64,000 bases of DNA from Desulfovibrio piger (GTDB lineage Bacteria; Desulfobacterota; Desulfovibrionia; Desulfovibrionales; Desulfovibrionaceae): the NCBI RefSeq assembly GCF_900116045.1, contig NZ_LT630450.1, positions 1 to 64,000 on the forward strand, in the 5' to 3' direction. The notes under the pieces are model-generated. The model was not told the DNA's origin. It worked only from the letters and a program-made list of their open reading frames with translations, and did no database searches. The position numbers and the translations under genes were made by a program. Positions 1 through 7,785 of this stretch are shown here, piece after piece. How positions within the stretch are numbered: position 1 is the stretch's first letter; each line of letters begins with the position of its first letter.

Positions 1-11
1 ATGGGCGGGCA

Positions 12-1523
12 ATGACAGGCATGCAAGAGCAGTGGCAGAAGATTTCTGAAAACTTGAGGGGCATCCTCAATCCCGGCATCTTCAAGGTGTGGATACATCC
101 TCTGGATGCCCATATCGAGGGGAACAGCCTGTGCCTTGCCGCACCCAGTGAATATGTGGCCCGCTGGCTGCGCGACCGCATGCAGGAGACCCTGCGTTCC
201 GCTGCCGCCCCTGTGCTGCAGGTGGCGCCGGAGTGTATCGATATCCGCATCTCCTGTCAGGGTGCCCCTTCCGCCCCTGCCGCTCCCTTCGCGCCCGCCG
301 CCGTCGCGCCGCCGCTGGTCGCCCCCGGGGCAGCCTCCGCGCACGGGATGTCCGCGGCGCCCGCCCGCCCGGCCCGGCCCCTTCAGCCCAGCCAGTGTTC
401 CCTGCCCCTGCCTGCCCCCACGCTGCGCCCCCGCGCCCGCCAGCGCTGGCGCTTCAGTTTCGACGATCTCGTGGTCGGGCCCTGCAATGCCATGGCCGTG
501 GCCGCGGCCAAGGATATCTGCCATGACGGCGGCTGCGTGGAGACCCTGTTCGTCAGCTCCGCTTCCGGCCTGGGCAAGACCCATATCATGCAGTCCGTGG
601 GCCGCGCCGTGCAGGAGCAGGGCAACCAGGCCCGCCTGGCCTATCTTTCCGCCGAGGATCTGGCCTCGCGGTATGTGTCGGCCCTGCGCAGCAACGATGT
701 GGAGGGCTTCCGCGCCCGTCTGCGCGACCTGGACGTGCTCCTTCTGGAAGACGTGCATTTCCTGCAGGGCAAGGAAAAGATGCAGGACATGGTCCTGACC
801 GTCATCAAGAGCCTGCAGGATCGCGGCGGCCGCGCCATCTTTACCAGCAGCTTTTCCCCGCGCGAGCTGGAAAGGCTGGACAGCCGGCTGGTCTCCCATT
901 TCTGTTCCGGCATCGTGTCGCCCCTGGAGCGGCCCGATGCGGAGATGTGCCGCCATATCCTGGAGCGCAAGGCCAAGAGCTTCCAGGTGCTGCTGCCTGA
1001 CGAGGTCTGCGATCTGTTGGCCGGACGCCTGCAGGGCGATGTGCGGCAGCTGGAGTCCTGTCTCAAGAGCCTGGTGTTCAAGGCGCGCATGCTCAATTGC
1101 GGCCTCAACCCCGAACTGGCCCTGGAAGTGCTGCAACAGTACGCCACCGTGGACTGCGGGCCGGACTTCGCCTCCATCGTGCGCCTGGTCTGCGAAAGCT
1201 ACGGCCTCAACGAACGCCAGCTGGCATCCCGCTCGCACAAGCAGCAGTATGTGCTGGCCCGCAACACCATCTATTATCTGGCCCGCAAGCACACGGACAT
1301 GTCCCTCAAGGAGATCGGCGAGCGCTTCAACCGCCGCCACTCCACGGTCATCAAGGGCATCACCTCGCTGGAACGCGAGATAGCCAATGAATCCCGTGTC
1401 GGTCGCCAGATCTCCCGCGCGGTGGAGCTCATCGAACGCAATGCGGGCATCCGTCCCGAGATGAGCCTTGCGGGCAGGGTCCACACGGCCCCGCATGCCG
1501 CTCCCGGCCTGCTTTCCCTGTAA
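12..1523 (+). CDS. DnaA-like replication initiator (divergent paralogue)
   Basis: A 503-residue protein with DnaA architecture: N-terminal domain (about 1-80), a long Pro/Ala linker (85-140), an AAA+ core (about 145-375) and a C-terminal DNA-binding helix-turn-helix (about 385-475). The Walker A region reads SASGLGKT (183-190), so the usual first glycine is serine. Walker B reads LLLEDVHFL (243-251) rather than the classical DD form. The signature helix SLKEIGERFNRRHSTVIKGI (431-450) replaces the usual TTVLHA-type ending. DnaA binds ATP and oriC boxes, but these changes and the unrelated neighbours suggest a second, specialised paralogue. Start chosen at the ATG with GGGCGGG upstream; an in-frame ATG at 21 is possible. 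Confidence 0.85.
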   Translation: MTGMQEQWQKISENLRGILNPGIFKVWIHPLDAHIEGNSLCLAAPSEYVARWLRDRMQETLRSAAAPVLQVAPECIDIRISCQGAPSAPAAPFAPAAVAPPLVAPGAASAHGMSAAPARPARPLQPSQCSLPLPAPTLRPRARQRWRFSFDDLVVGPCNAMAVAAAKDICHDGGCVETLFVSSASGLGKTHIMQSVGRAVQEQGNQARLAYLSAEDLASRYVSALRSNDVEGFRARLRDLDVLLLEDVHFLQGKEKMQDMVLTVIKSLQDRGGRAIFTSSFSPRELERLDSRLVSHFCSGIVSPLERPDAEMCRHILERKAKSFQVLLPDEVCDLLAGRLQGDVRQLESCLKSLVFKARMLNCGLNPELALEVLQQYATVDCGPDFASIVRLVCESYGLNERQLASRSHKQQYVLARNTIYYLARKHTDMSLKEIGERFNRRHSTVIKGITSLEREIANESRVGRQISRAVELIERNAGIRPEMSLAGRVHTAPHAAPGLLSL

Positions 1524-1547
1524 AAGCCGCTCCCATTTTTGGGGCAA

Positions 1548-1580
1548 GGGGAGGATATCCGCGGATAGCCTCCCTTTTTT
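1548..1580 (+). terminator. Intrinsic terminator after the dnaA-like gene
   Basis: GGGGAGG and CCTCCC arms enclose the perfect palindrome TATCCGCGGATA and are followed by six T. It lies 25 bp after the dnaA-like stop codon. Confidence 0.85.
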
Positions 1581-1650
1581 GCTGCCCGCGGAGGACCATG
1601 CCCTTCGTGGGCCGTCTTCTTCCCGCCTGGCCGGGAACGGCAGGCAGACG

Positions 1651-1682
1651 AAAAGGGCCACCCGCACGAAGCGTGTGGCCCT
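1651..1682 (-). terminator. Intrinsic terminator of the EF-G-like gene
   Basis: Read on the minus strand, GGGCCAC pairs with GTGGCCC around a TTCG-type loop and is followed by TTTT. It sits 26 bp beyond the stop of the EF-G-like gene and faces the dnaA-like terminator, so the two genes converge. Confidence 0.75.
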
Positions 1683-1707
1683 GGATCGGCAGAGGGGGGC
1701 GTGGGGC

Positions 1708-3771
1708 CTATTCGCCGGCCACGGCCTTCTGGTGTTCGGCGATGACCTTGTCGGCCACGGGCTGGGGAGCCTCTTCGTAGTGGGCGAATTCCATGGTGAA
1801 GAAGCCCTGGCCGGCCGTCATGGAGCGCAGGTCGGGCGCGTAGCGCAGCACTTCGCTCATGGGCACATGGGCCTTGATCTCGGTGACGCCGGCGGCGGAG
1901 TCGGAACCCAGCACCTTGCCGCGGCGCGAGGAAAGGTCGCCGATGACGTCGCCCATGCATTCATCGGGCACGGACACGGTCAGCAGCACGATGGGTTCCA
2001 GCAGCACGGGTTTGAGGCTTTCCATGGCTTTCTTGAAGGCCAGGGAACCGGCCACCTTGAAGGCCATTTCCGAGGAGTCCACGGTATGGTAGCTGCCGTC
2101 GTAGACCTTGACGCGGAAGTCCACCACCTGGCAACCGGCCAGGAAACCGCGGGCGGCCGCTTCCTGGATGCCCTTGTCGATGGCGGGGATGTACTGGCGG
2201 GGGATCACGCCGCCCACGATGGCGTCTTCGAAGACATAGCCGGAACCGCGGGGCAGACCTTCCATCTCGATCCAGCAGTCGCCGAACTGGCCGCGGCCGC
2301 CGGACTGCTTCTTGTGACGGCCCTGCACCTGCACCTTGCCGCGCACGGTCTCACGATAGGGCACCTTGGGCGTCTTGAGGTTGATGTCCACCTTGAAACG
2401 GCGTTTGGCCTTTTCCACCGAAAGCTCGATGTGCAGCTGTCCCATGCCGGAAAGCAGGATGTCGCCGTTTTCCTCATCGCGGGCCAGGCGCAGGGTGATG
2501 TCTTCGTCCAGCAGGCGCTGGATGGCGGAGTAGACCTTGTCTTCATCGCCCTTTTCCTTGGGGGCCAGCGCGTAGGTGATGAGCTGCGGCGGCAGCTTGG
2601 GCATGGGCAGGGCAAAGGGCTGCTTTTCGTCACACAGGCTGTCGCCGGTGCGGGTGTTCTTCAGCTTGGCCACGGCCACGATGGCACCGGGGCCCACAGG
2701 TTCCTTGCAGGGGGTCTGGGTCTTGCCGGTCAGGAAAAGCAGGCTGCCCAGGCGCTCGTTCTCGCCGCTGCGCATGTTCTTGAGGGTGACATCACCACTG
2801 ATGGTGCCGGAGAGGATGCGCACCAGGGAAAGCTGGCCGGAGAAGGGGTCGGCCAGGGTCTTGAAGACGAAGCCGGCCACGGGACCTTCGGGATCGGGAG
2901 CGCGTTCCTGGCCCTGGGCGTCCACGAAGGCGGGGCGTTCGGTCGCGGCGGGCAGCAGGGCCTGGATGGCTTCCAGCACGGCCACGCCGCCCTTGTTCTC
3001 CAGGGAGGAGCAGACCAGCACGGGGCAGAGCTCACCGGTCACGGTGCCTTTGCGCAGACCGGTCTGGAGGTCTTCCAGGGACAGGCTGCCTTCTTCCAGG
3101 TATTTTTCCATGAGCTCCTCATCGCTTTCGGCGATGTTTTCCACGGTCAGGTCATGGAGCAGGCTCACGTCGTCGGCCACATCGGCGGGCACCTCGCATT
3201 CGCTGACGGCGCCGTTGTCGCCAAAGGCGTAGGCTTTGCCGGTCAGCACGTCCACATAGCCGGTAAAGGCCTCGCCTTCACGGACGGGCACCTGCAGGGC
3301 CACAGCCTTGACACCCAGGGTGGCCAGGCCGTCGAAGGCCATCTGGAAATCGGCGCGGTCGCGGTCCATCTTGTTGATGACGAAGATGGCGGGCAGGTTC
3401 TCGGCACGGACGAGGTTCCAGAATTTCTTGGTCAGCGGGCGCACGCCGTCCACGGCATCCAGTACGAAGACCACGCTGTCCACGCCCTTGAGCAGGCATT
3501 CCATGTCACCGGTAAAGTTGCCGTCACCCGGGATATCCAGCATGAAATGGCGGTTCTTGTTCCAGAGGCAGGTAGCCACCGCGGGCTGGATGGAGCCGCG
3601 GCGACGTACTTCTTCCGGTTCGTAGTCGAGGCAGCTGGTACCGTCTTCAATGGCACCCATGCGGGTCAGAGCGCCGCTATTGAAGAGGAGCATCTCGGCC
3701 AGCGACGTTTTGCCGCAGCCGCCGGTGCCTACAAGTGCGTAAGTACGTTGGGTATCCACGGGGTTGGACAT
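1708..3771 (-). CDS. Elongation factor G-like GTPase
   Basis: At 687 residues this is close to normal EF-G length, with the EF-G domain order: GTPase (P-loop GTGGCGKTS at 15-23, NKMD at 133-136), domain II, and the C-terminal ribosome-binding domains. The G3 element reads DIPGDGNF (79-86), so the position of the catalytic His of EF-G (DTPGH) is Asp. This resembles the EF-G-like FusA2 subgroup rather than the main translocase, and ribosome-linked function is inferred. A good AAGGGAG lies 8 bp before the ATG. The gene is monocistronic, and no str operon genes (rpsL, rpsG, tuf) are adjacent. Confidence 0.85.
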   Translation of the reverse strand: MSNPVDTQRTYALVGTGGCGKTSLAEMLLFNSGALTRMGAIEDGTSCLDYEPEEVRRRGSIQPAVATCLWNKNRHFMLDIPGDGNFTGDMECLLKGVDSVVFVLDAVDGVRPLTKKFWNLVRAENLPAIFVINKMDRDRADFQMAFDGLATLGVKAVALQVPVREGEAFTGYVDVLTGKAYAFGDNGAVSECEVPADVADDVSLLHDLTVENIAESDEELMEKYLEEGSLSLEDLQTGLRKGTVTGELCPVLVCSSLENKGGVAVLEAIQALLPAATERPAFVDAQGQERAPDPEGPVAGFVFKTLADPFSGQLSLVRILSGTISGDVTLKNMRSGENERLGSLLFLTGKTQTPCKEPVGPGAIVAVAKLKNTRTGDSLCDEKQPFALPMPKLPPQLITYALAPKEKGDEDKVYSAIQRLLDEDITLRLARDEENGDILLSGMGQLHIELSVEKAKRRFKVDINLKTPKVPYRETVRGKVQVQGRHKKQSGGRGQFGDCWIEMEGLPRGSGYVFEDAIVGGVIPRQYIPAIDKGIQEAAARGFLAGCQVVDFRVKVYDGSYHTVDSSEMAFKVAGSLAFKKAMESLKPVLLEPIVLLTVSVPDECMGDVIGDLSSRRGKVLGSDSAAGVTEIKAHVPMSEVLRYAPDLRSMTAGQGFFTMEFAHYEEAPQPVADKVIAEHQKAVAGE

Positions 3772-4093
3772 GCTAAAACTCCCTTAGTAAGCGATATGGC
3801 GGGCCCGGGGCCGCCGGATTTACGAGGGCAACGTGCGACCTTTCACACGGTAGTAATAAAACCATAGCCCGACATGGCCAAAAAGGGAAGTGCCCGAGCT
3901 GTTTTGCTCAACTTGACATCTGCGCCCGGAAAGCCAAAATAGATGGCTGCCTGTGCAAGGAAGGGGACGGGGGCCACCCCGGGAGCCCGAAAATCCGTGC
4001 CCGGCGCACGCCCTTTCTGTCCCCGCCGCAAGATAGGGCCGGTGCAAGGCGGAAAATAACAAAAAATATTGTGAAAAATTTTTCCGAAGCCAT
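3772..4093. other. Intergenic region upstream of the EF-G-like gene
   Basis: About 320 bp without a supported gene; the short open frames here have no ribosome site or family resemblance. It must hold the leftward promoter of the EF-G-like gene, but I see no convincing -35/-10 pair. The stretch 4049-4090 is AT-rich. Confidence 0.5.
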
Positions 4094-4123
4094 AAAAAAA
4101 GCCGGGGTATCCCCGGCTTTTTT
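4094..4123 (-). terminator. Terminator of the thioesterase gene
   Basis: AGCCGGGG and CCCCGGCT arms around TA, flanked by A and T runs on both sides, so it can act in either direction. It lies 24 bp after the leftward thioesterase gene. Confidence 0.85.
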
Positions 4124-4146
4124 CGCAGGTGGCGGTCCGGCCGTCC

Positions 4147-4569
4147 CTAGTTCAGGTTGCCCAGAAGCTCGCGCAGCCAGTCCGGCACGGCCACCGGCCG
4201 TCCCTGGTGGTTCACCAGGGCGTGCTGGGTGCTGCCCGTGGCCAGCAGGCGCGTCTTGTCCTCGTTCCACATCTCGTATACAAAGCGCATGGACGCGCGG
4301 CCCCATTGGCTGATGGCCGTGTGCACCTGCACCAGATCGTCATAGCGGGCCGGGGAACGGTAACGGCACTGGGCCTCGCGGACGGGCAGGATGATGTCCT
4401 TTTCCTCCACATCACGGTAGCTCATGCCGCAGGCGCGGATGAATTCGCTGCGCGCCCTCTCGAAGATGTGGAGATACTCCGCGTAATACAGAACGCCCAT
4501 GGTATCTGTTTCACCGTAGGAGATCCGGTGGGTGAACCAGATGGCCGGGGAAGGAAAATCGTCATGCAT
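4147..4569 (-). CDS. YbgC/FcbJ-type acyl-CoA thioesterase (hotdog fold)
   Basis: A 140-residue hotdog-fold protein starting MHDDFPSPAIW. The signature region RISYGETDTMGVLYYAEYL holds the conserved Asp of the 4-hydroxybenzoyl-CoA thioesterase family. It is followed by the FERAR..F segment. The family hydrolyses short or aromatic acyl-CoA thioesters; the substrate here is unknown. The start at 4569 is favoured over a longer reading because AAAGGAG stands 7 bp upstream. The start codon overlaps that of the divergent mltA gene. Confidence 0.85.
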   Translation of the reverse strand: MHDDFPSPAIWFTHRISYGETDTMGVLYYAEYLHIFERARSEFIRACGMSYRDVEEKDIILPVREAQCRYRSPARYDDLVQVHTAISQWGRASMRFVYEMWNEDKTRLLATGSTQHALVNHQGRPVAVPDWLRELLGNLN

Positions 4570-5715
4570 CAGAAAACTCCTTTGCGTGTGGGGAAGGGGC
4601 TCCCGCGTCTGGCGCTGTGCGCCGTGCTGCTGGCCGCCCTGGCGCTGTCCGGCTGCGGGTCGCGGCAGACGCACGAGGAATACCTGATCCCCAAAGGGCC
4701 CGCCGTGGGCTTTGAGTCGCCCGAATTCTTCACGGAGCATCTTGCGCCCCGGAACCAGGACTTGCAGTCATGGCGCGAGATGGCGCCTACGGTGCGGAAA
4801 TCCCTGCGCTATGTCAAGAGCAAGCCCGCCGGGGCCGTGGCCATCGACCGCCCCGGCCTGCGCCTGACCTGGGGCGACATGGAACGCACCCTGCTGCGCC
4901 TGCAGGCGCTGCTGCCCCGTCTGGATGCCGAACCGCAGCTCTTCCTCCAGAATTTCCAGTGGGTGGAAGTCCCCTCCGGCATCGCCTATTCCGGCTACTA
5001 TGAGCCCCGCGTCAGGGCCAGCCGTACCCGCAAGCCCGGCTATGAGCAGGCCATCTACGCCCTGCCGCCGGACATGAAGCAGTACAAGCGCCGCCACAAG
5101 GGCCGCTACTACACCCGCCGCCAGATCGAAGAGCAGCAGCTGCTGGCCGGGCGCGGGCTGGAACTGGCCTGGGCCGCGGACCCCGTGGACGTGTTCTTCC
5201 TGGAGATCCAGGGCTCCGGCCGCCTGGTCTTCGATGACGGTACCGAGGCCTTCATCAACTACGCGGGCCAGAACGGCCACAAATACAAGAGCTCGGGCCG
5301 CATCATGCGCGAGAAGGGCCTGCTCAAGCGCGGCGACATCTTCGAGCAGCGCCAGTGGTTCAAGGACAATCCCCAGCGCGTGCGCGAGATCCTCAACGAG
5401 AACCCCAGCTACGTCTTTTTCCGCTACGGCAGCCGCGGCCCCACCGGCGCCATGGGCCATGTGGTGGACGAATGGCTCTCCCTGGCCGTGGACCGCAGCT
5501 ATATCCCGCTGGGCGCCGTGGTGGCCTTTGGCGTCAACGTGCCGGACGAGAGATACGGCAGCCTGCCCCTGCGCGGCATCGGTTTTGCCCAGGACGTGGG
5601 CGGCGCCATCAAGCAGCGGCGCATCGACCTGTTCTGCGGTGGTTCCGAGCGCGCCAATTACGTGGCCAGCCATCTGGATGCCCCCGGTCCCGCCTGGGTG
5701 CTGGTGGCACGGTAG
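4564..5715 (+). CDS. mltA: Membrane-bound lytic murein transglycosylase A
   Basis: A 383-residue lipoprotein. The N-terminus is a hydrophobic signal ending in the lipobox LSGC, so the protein is anchored to the outer membrane. Then come the MltA domain (SGYYEPRVRASRT, EIQGSGRL) and a C-terminal 3D domain (GIGFAQDVGGAIKQRRID) with the conserved Asp residues. The family cleaves peptidoglycan with formation of 1,6-anhydromuramic acid. The ATG at 4564 is preceded by AAGGA. The ribosome site of this gene lies inside the first codons of the divergent thioesterase gene and vice versa. Confidence 0.92.
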   Translation: MHQKTPLRVGKGLPRLALCAVLLAALALSGCGSRQTHEEYLIPKGPAVGFESPEFFTEHLAPRNQDLQSWREMAPTVRKSLRYVKSKPAGAVAIDRPGLRLTWGDMERTLLRLQALLPRLDAEPQLFLQNFQWVEVPSGIAYSGYYEPRVRASRTRKPGYEQAIYALPPDMKQYKRRHKGRYYTRRQIEEQQLLAGRGLELAWAADPVDVFFLEIQGSGRLVFDDGTEAFINYAGQNGHKYKSSGRIMREKGLLKRGDIFEQRQWFKDNPQRVREILNENPSYVFFRYGSRGPTGAMGHVVDEWLSLAVDRSYIPLGAVVAFGVNVPDERYGSLPLRGIGFAQDVGGAIKQRRIDLFCGGSERANYVASHLDAPGPAWVLVAR

Positions 5716-5772
5716 GGAGCGGGGAAAGGCTGGTTCGAGCCCCCTCCCCCAAAACCGCTCATATGGTCTTTC

Positions 5773-6109
5773 TGGAAGGTCTCCGTCGCTGACCGGCGGG
5801 TAAAACGAAAAGCGGACATCCCTTGGGATGTCCGCTTTTGTAGTTTGGGGCTTTGGTCAGCGGGTGTCCGGTGGCGGGAAACAGGAAATACCGGACGGAT
5901 GGTCGTGATACGCCACCAGGCAGGCGTGAGAGAGGCAAGAGGGGACGTGCTTCCGGATAGGGTGAGGTGTGCGGCGGGCGTCTTGCGCTCCGTCGGGCAT
6001 AGCAGATAGTCCCGTGGGACAGGCAACAGGCATGGCGGCATGATGTCCTGTCTTTTCGCCGGTCAGGGAACAAAATTCCTCCCTGCCAGACAGCGACGGA
6101 GACCTTCCA
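5773..6109. repeat. 19-bp perfect inverted repeat flanking a noncoding spacer
   Basis: TGGAAGGTCTCCGTCGCTG at 5773-5791 recurs as its exact reverse complement at 6091-6109. Weaker inverted similarity extends outward on both sides (C-rich tracts and AAAA runs). The spacer of about 300 bp has no credible gene. Together with the hairpins at 5808 and 6150 it fills the 510-bp gap between mltA and the aminopeptidase. It may be a decayed non-autonomous element. Confidence 0.6.
5808..5839. terminator. Bidirectional terminator after mltA
   Basis: AAAAGCGGACATCCC and GGGATGTCCGCTTTT are perfect complements separated by TT. The element lies about 95 bp after the mltA stop. Confidence 0.85.
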
Positions 6110-6149
6110 TGCCGGCCGGAGGAACGTTTTTTCAGGGGTGGGGGAGAGT

Positions 6150-6201
6150 TTGAGAGGGGGCGGGGACAGTTTTTACAAAAAACGTCCCCGCCCCCTCTCA
6201 A
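6150..6201. repeat. Long perfect hairpin next to the aminopeptidase gene end
   Basis: An 18-bp G/C-rich arm (TTGAGAGGGGGCGGGGAC) pairs exactly with 6184-6201. Inside it a GTTTTT/AAAAAC extension leaves only a three-base apex and one bulged A. There is no flanking T run. It lies 24 bp after the leftward aminopeptidase stop, so it may stop transcription or protect an mRNA 3' end. Confidence 0.7.
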
Positions 6202-6225
6202 TGGAGCCGCTCCAACAGCGGCGGA

Positions 6226-7623
6226 CTAACCTTCGAGGAAGGCTTTATAGGCTTCTGCCGTGGCAAGGATGTCCACGCAGCTGGCCAGCTCGAAGGGGCT
6301 GTGCATGGCGAGGAGGGCCGGGCCGCAGTCGATGACCTGCATGCCGTAGGCGGCCAGGAAAAGGGCCACGGTGCCGCCGCCGCCCACGTCCACCTTGCCC
6401 AGTTCGGCGGGCTGCCAGGGGATGTTGCGGGCGTTGAACAGGCCGCGCACATAGCCGTAGAACTCGGCATCGGCGTCGCTGGCACCGTATTTGCCGCCGG
6501 AGCCGGAGTACTTGGAGCAGACGGGGCCGTGGCCCAGCTGGGCGGCGTTCTGCTTTTCGTGCACTTCGGGGAAGTCGGGGTCGAAGGCGGCGTCCACGTC
6601 GGCGGACAGGGCGCGGGTATTGAGCAGCACCTGCGAGACCGGGATGCCCGGGGCCCAGGCGCGGGCCAGGTCTTCGAAGCAGTACTGCAGGAAGCGGGAG
6701 GCCGCCCCGGTGGCACCGTCGGAACCGATCTCCTCCTTGTCCCAGAACATGACGGCCATGTTGGGGCAGAGGCGGTTGGTGTTCCTGGCGCCGAGCAGGG
6801 CCTCCAGGGCGGTGAAGACGCAGATGCGGTCGTCCTGGCCGTAGCCGCCCACCAGGCCCTTGTCGAAGCCCACATAGGTGGCGGGGCCCGCGGGTACCAC
6901 CTGGAGCTCGGCGGTGACGAGGTCCTCCTCGCGGATGCCGTACTTGGCGTTGAGCAGCTCCAGCACATGCTGCTTGATGGGCTCCTTGATGTCCTTGTTC
7001 TTGGCGGCGGCGGGGGCCGGGCTGTGGCCCAGGATGATGTTCAGCTTTTCGCCGTCAAAGACTTCGGCCAGGGTCTGGCCGCTTTGCTTGCGGGCCAGGT
7101 GGGGCAGCAGGTCGGCGATGGTGAAGACGGGCTCGCCGGCTTTTTCACCGATGGCCACGCTGATGCTCTTGCCGTTCTCCAGCACCACCACGCCGTGCAG
7201 GGCCAGGGGACGGGCCAGCCACTGGTATTTGCGGATGCCGCCGTAATAGTGGGTCTTGGCCTGGGCCACGCCGGGCTGTTCGATGAGCGGGCGCTGCTTG
7301 AAGTCCAGGCGGGGGCTGTCGGCATGGGCGGCGATGAGGTGCACGCCCTTCTGCAGCGGGATCTTGCCCTTGCGGGCGGCGAAGATGGCCTTGCCGCGCA
7401 GGTTGCGGAACACGGAGTTCTTTTTGAAGTCCTCGCTGAAACCGGCTTCCTGCAGGCGTTTCTGCACATAGGCCACGGTCTCGCGTTCGGTCTTGCAATG
7501 GCTGAGGAAATCCATGTACCGCTTGACCAGGGCGTCCATCTGGCGCTTCTGGGTGGCGGTGGTGTACACGTCCCAGGCATTGCGGGGACTGTAGGTGAGG
7601 GAAGGCGTTTCTGCTTTTTTCAT
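6226..7623 (-). CDS. M18-family zinc aminopeptidase
   Basis: A 465-residue cytosolic metallopeptidase. Metal and active-site elements are visible in family order: HADSPR (H100, D102), GYGQDDRIC (D264/D265), DKEEIGS (E297/E298) and the late AMHSPFELAS histidine. M18 enzymes (DAP and ApeA groups) form dodecamers and remove N-terminal residues, often acidic ones. An AAAGGAT site precedes the ATG. The gene is separated from selA by about 160 bp with no clear signal. Confidence 0.9.
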   Translation of the reverse strand: MKKAETPSLTYSPRNAWDVYTTATQKRQMDALVKRYMDFLSHCKTERETVAYVQKRLQEAGFSEDFKKNSVFRNLRGKAIFAARKGKIPLQKGVHLIAAHADSPRLDFKQRPLIEQPGVAQAKTHYYGGIRKYQWLARPLALHGVVVLENGKSISVAIGEKAGEPVFTIADLLPHLARKQSGQTLAEVFDGEKLNIILGHSPAPAAAKNKDIKEPIKQHVLELLNAKYGIREEDLVTAELQVVPAGPATYVGFDKGLVGGYGQDDRICVFTALEALLGARNTNRLCPNMAVMFWDKEEIGSDGATGAASRFLQYCFEDLARAWAPGIPVSQVLLNTRALSADVDAAFDPDFPEVHEKQNAAQLGHGPVCSKYSGSGGKYGASDADAEFYGYVRGLFNARNIPWQPAELGKVDVGGGGTVALFLAAYGMQVIDCGPALLAMHSPFELASCVDILATAEAYKAFLEG

Positions 7624-7785
7624 ATCCAGTATCCTTTAGGCGGCGGTGGCTGCCTTTTCATGGCGCCGCTGCCCGGCCGGCCGGAAGGACGGCAGCCACG
7701 GCAGGGCGTGATGCTCCGGCCGGTGCATGGCCGGGAGGCATGGCCCGCAGGGCGCTGTGGAGCGGGGTGCGGGCCGAAATCTGGT

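Noticed and set aside
1468..3867. A 799-codon open frame on the plus strand
   Set aside because: It is the antisense shadow of the EF-G-like gene, rich in Gly/His/Gln as expected for the complement of GC-rich codons, with no family features.
5857..6201. A 114-codon minus-strand frame in the gap after mltA
   Set aside because: No ribosome site, covers the hairpin and inverted repeat, and its composition is unlike neighbouring genes.
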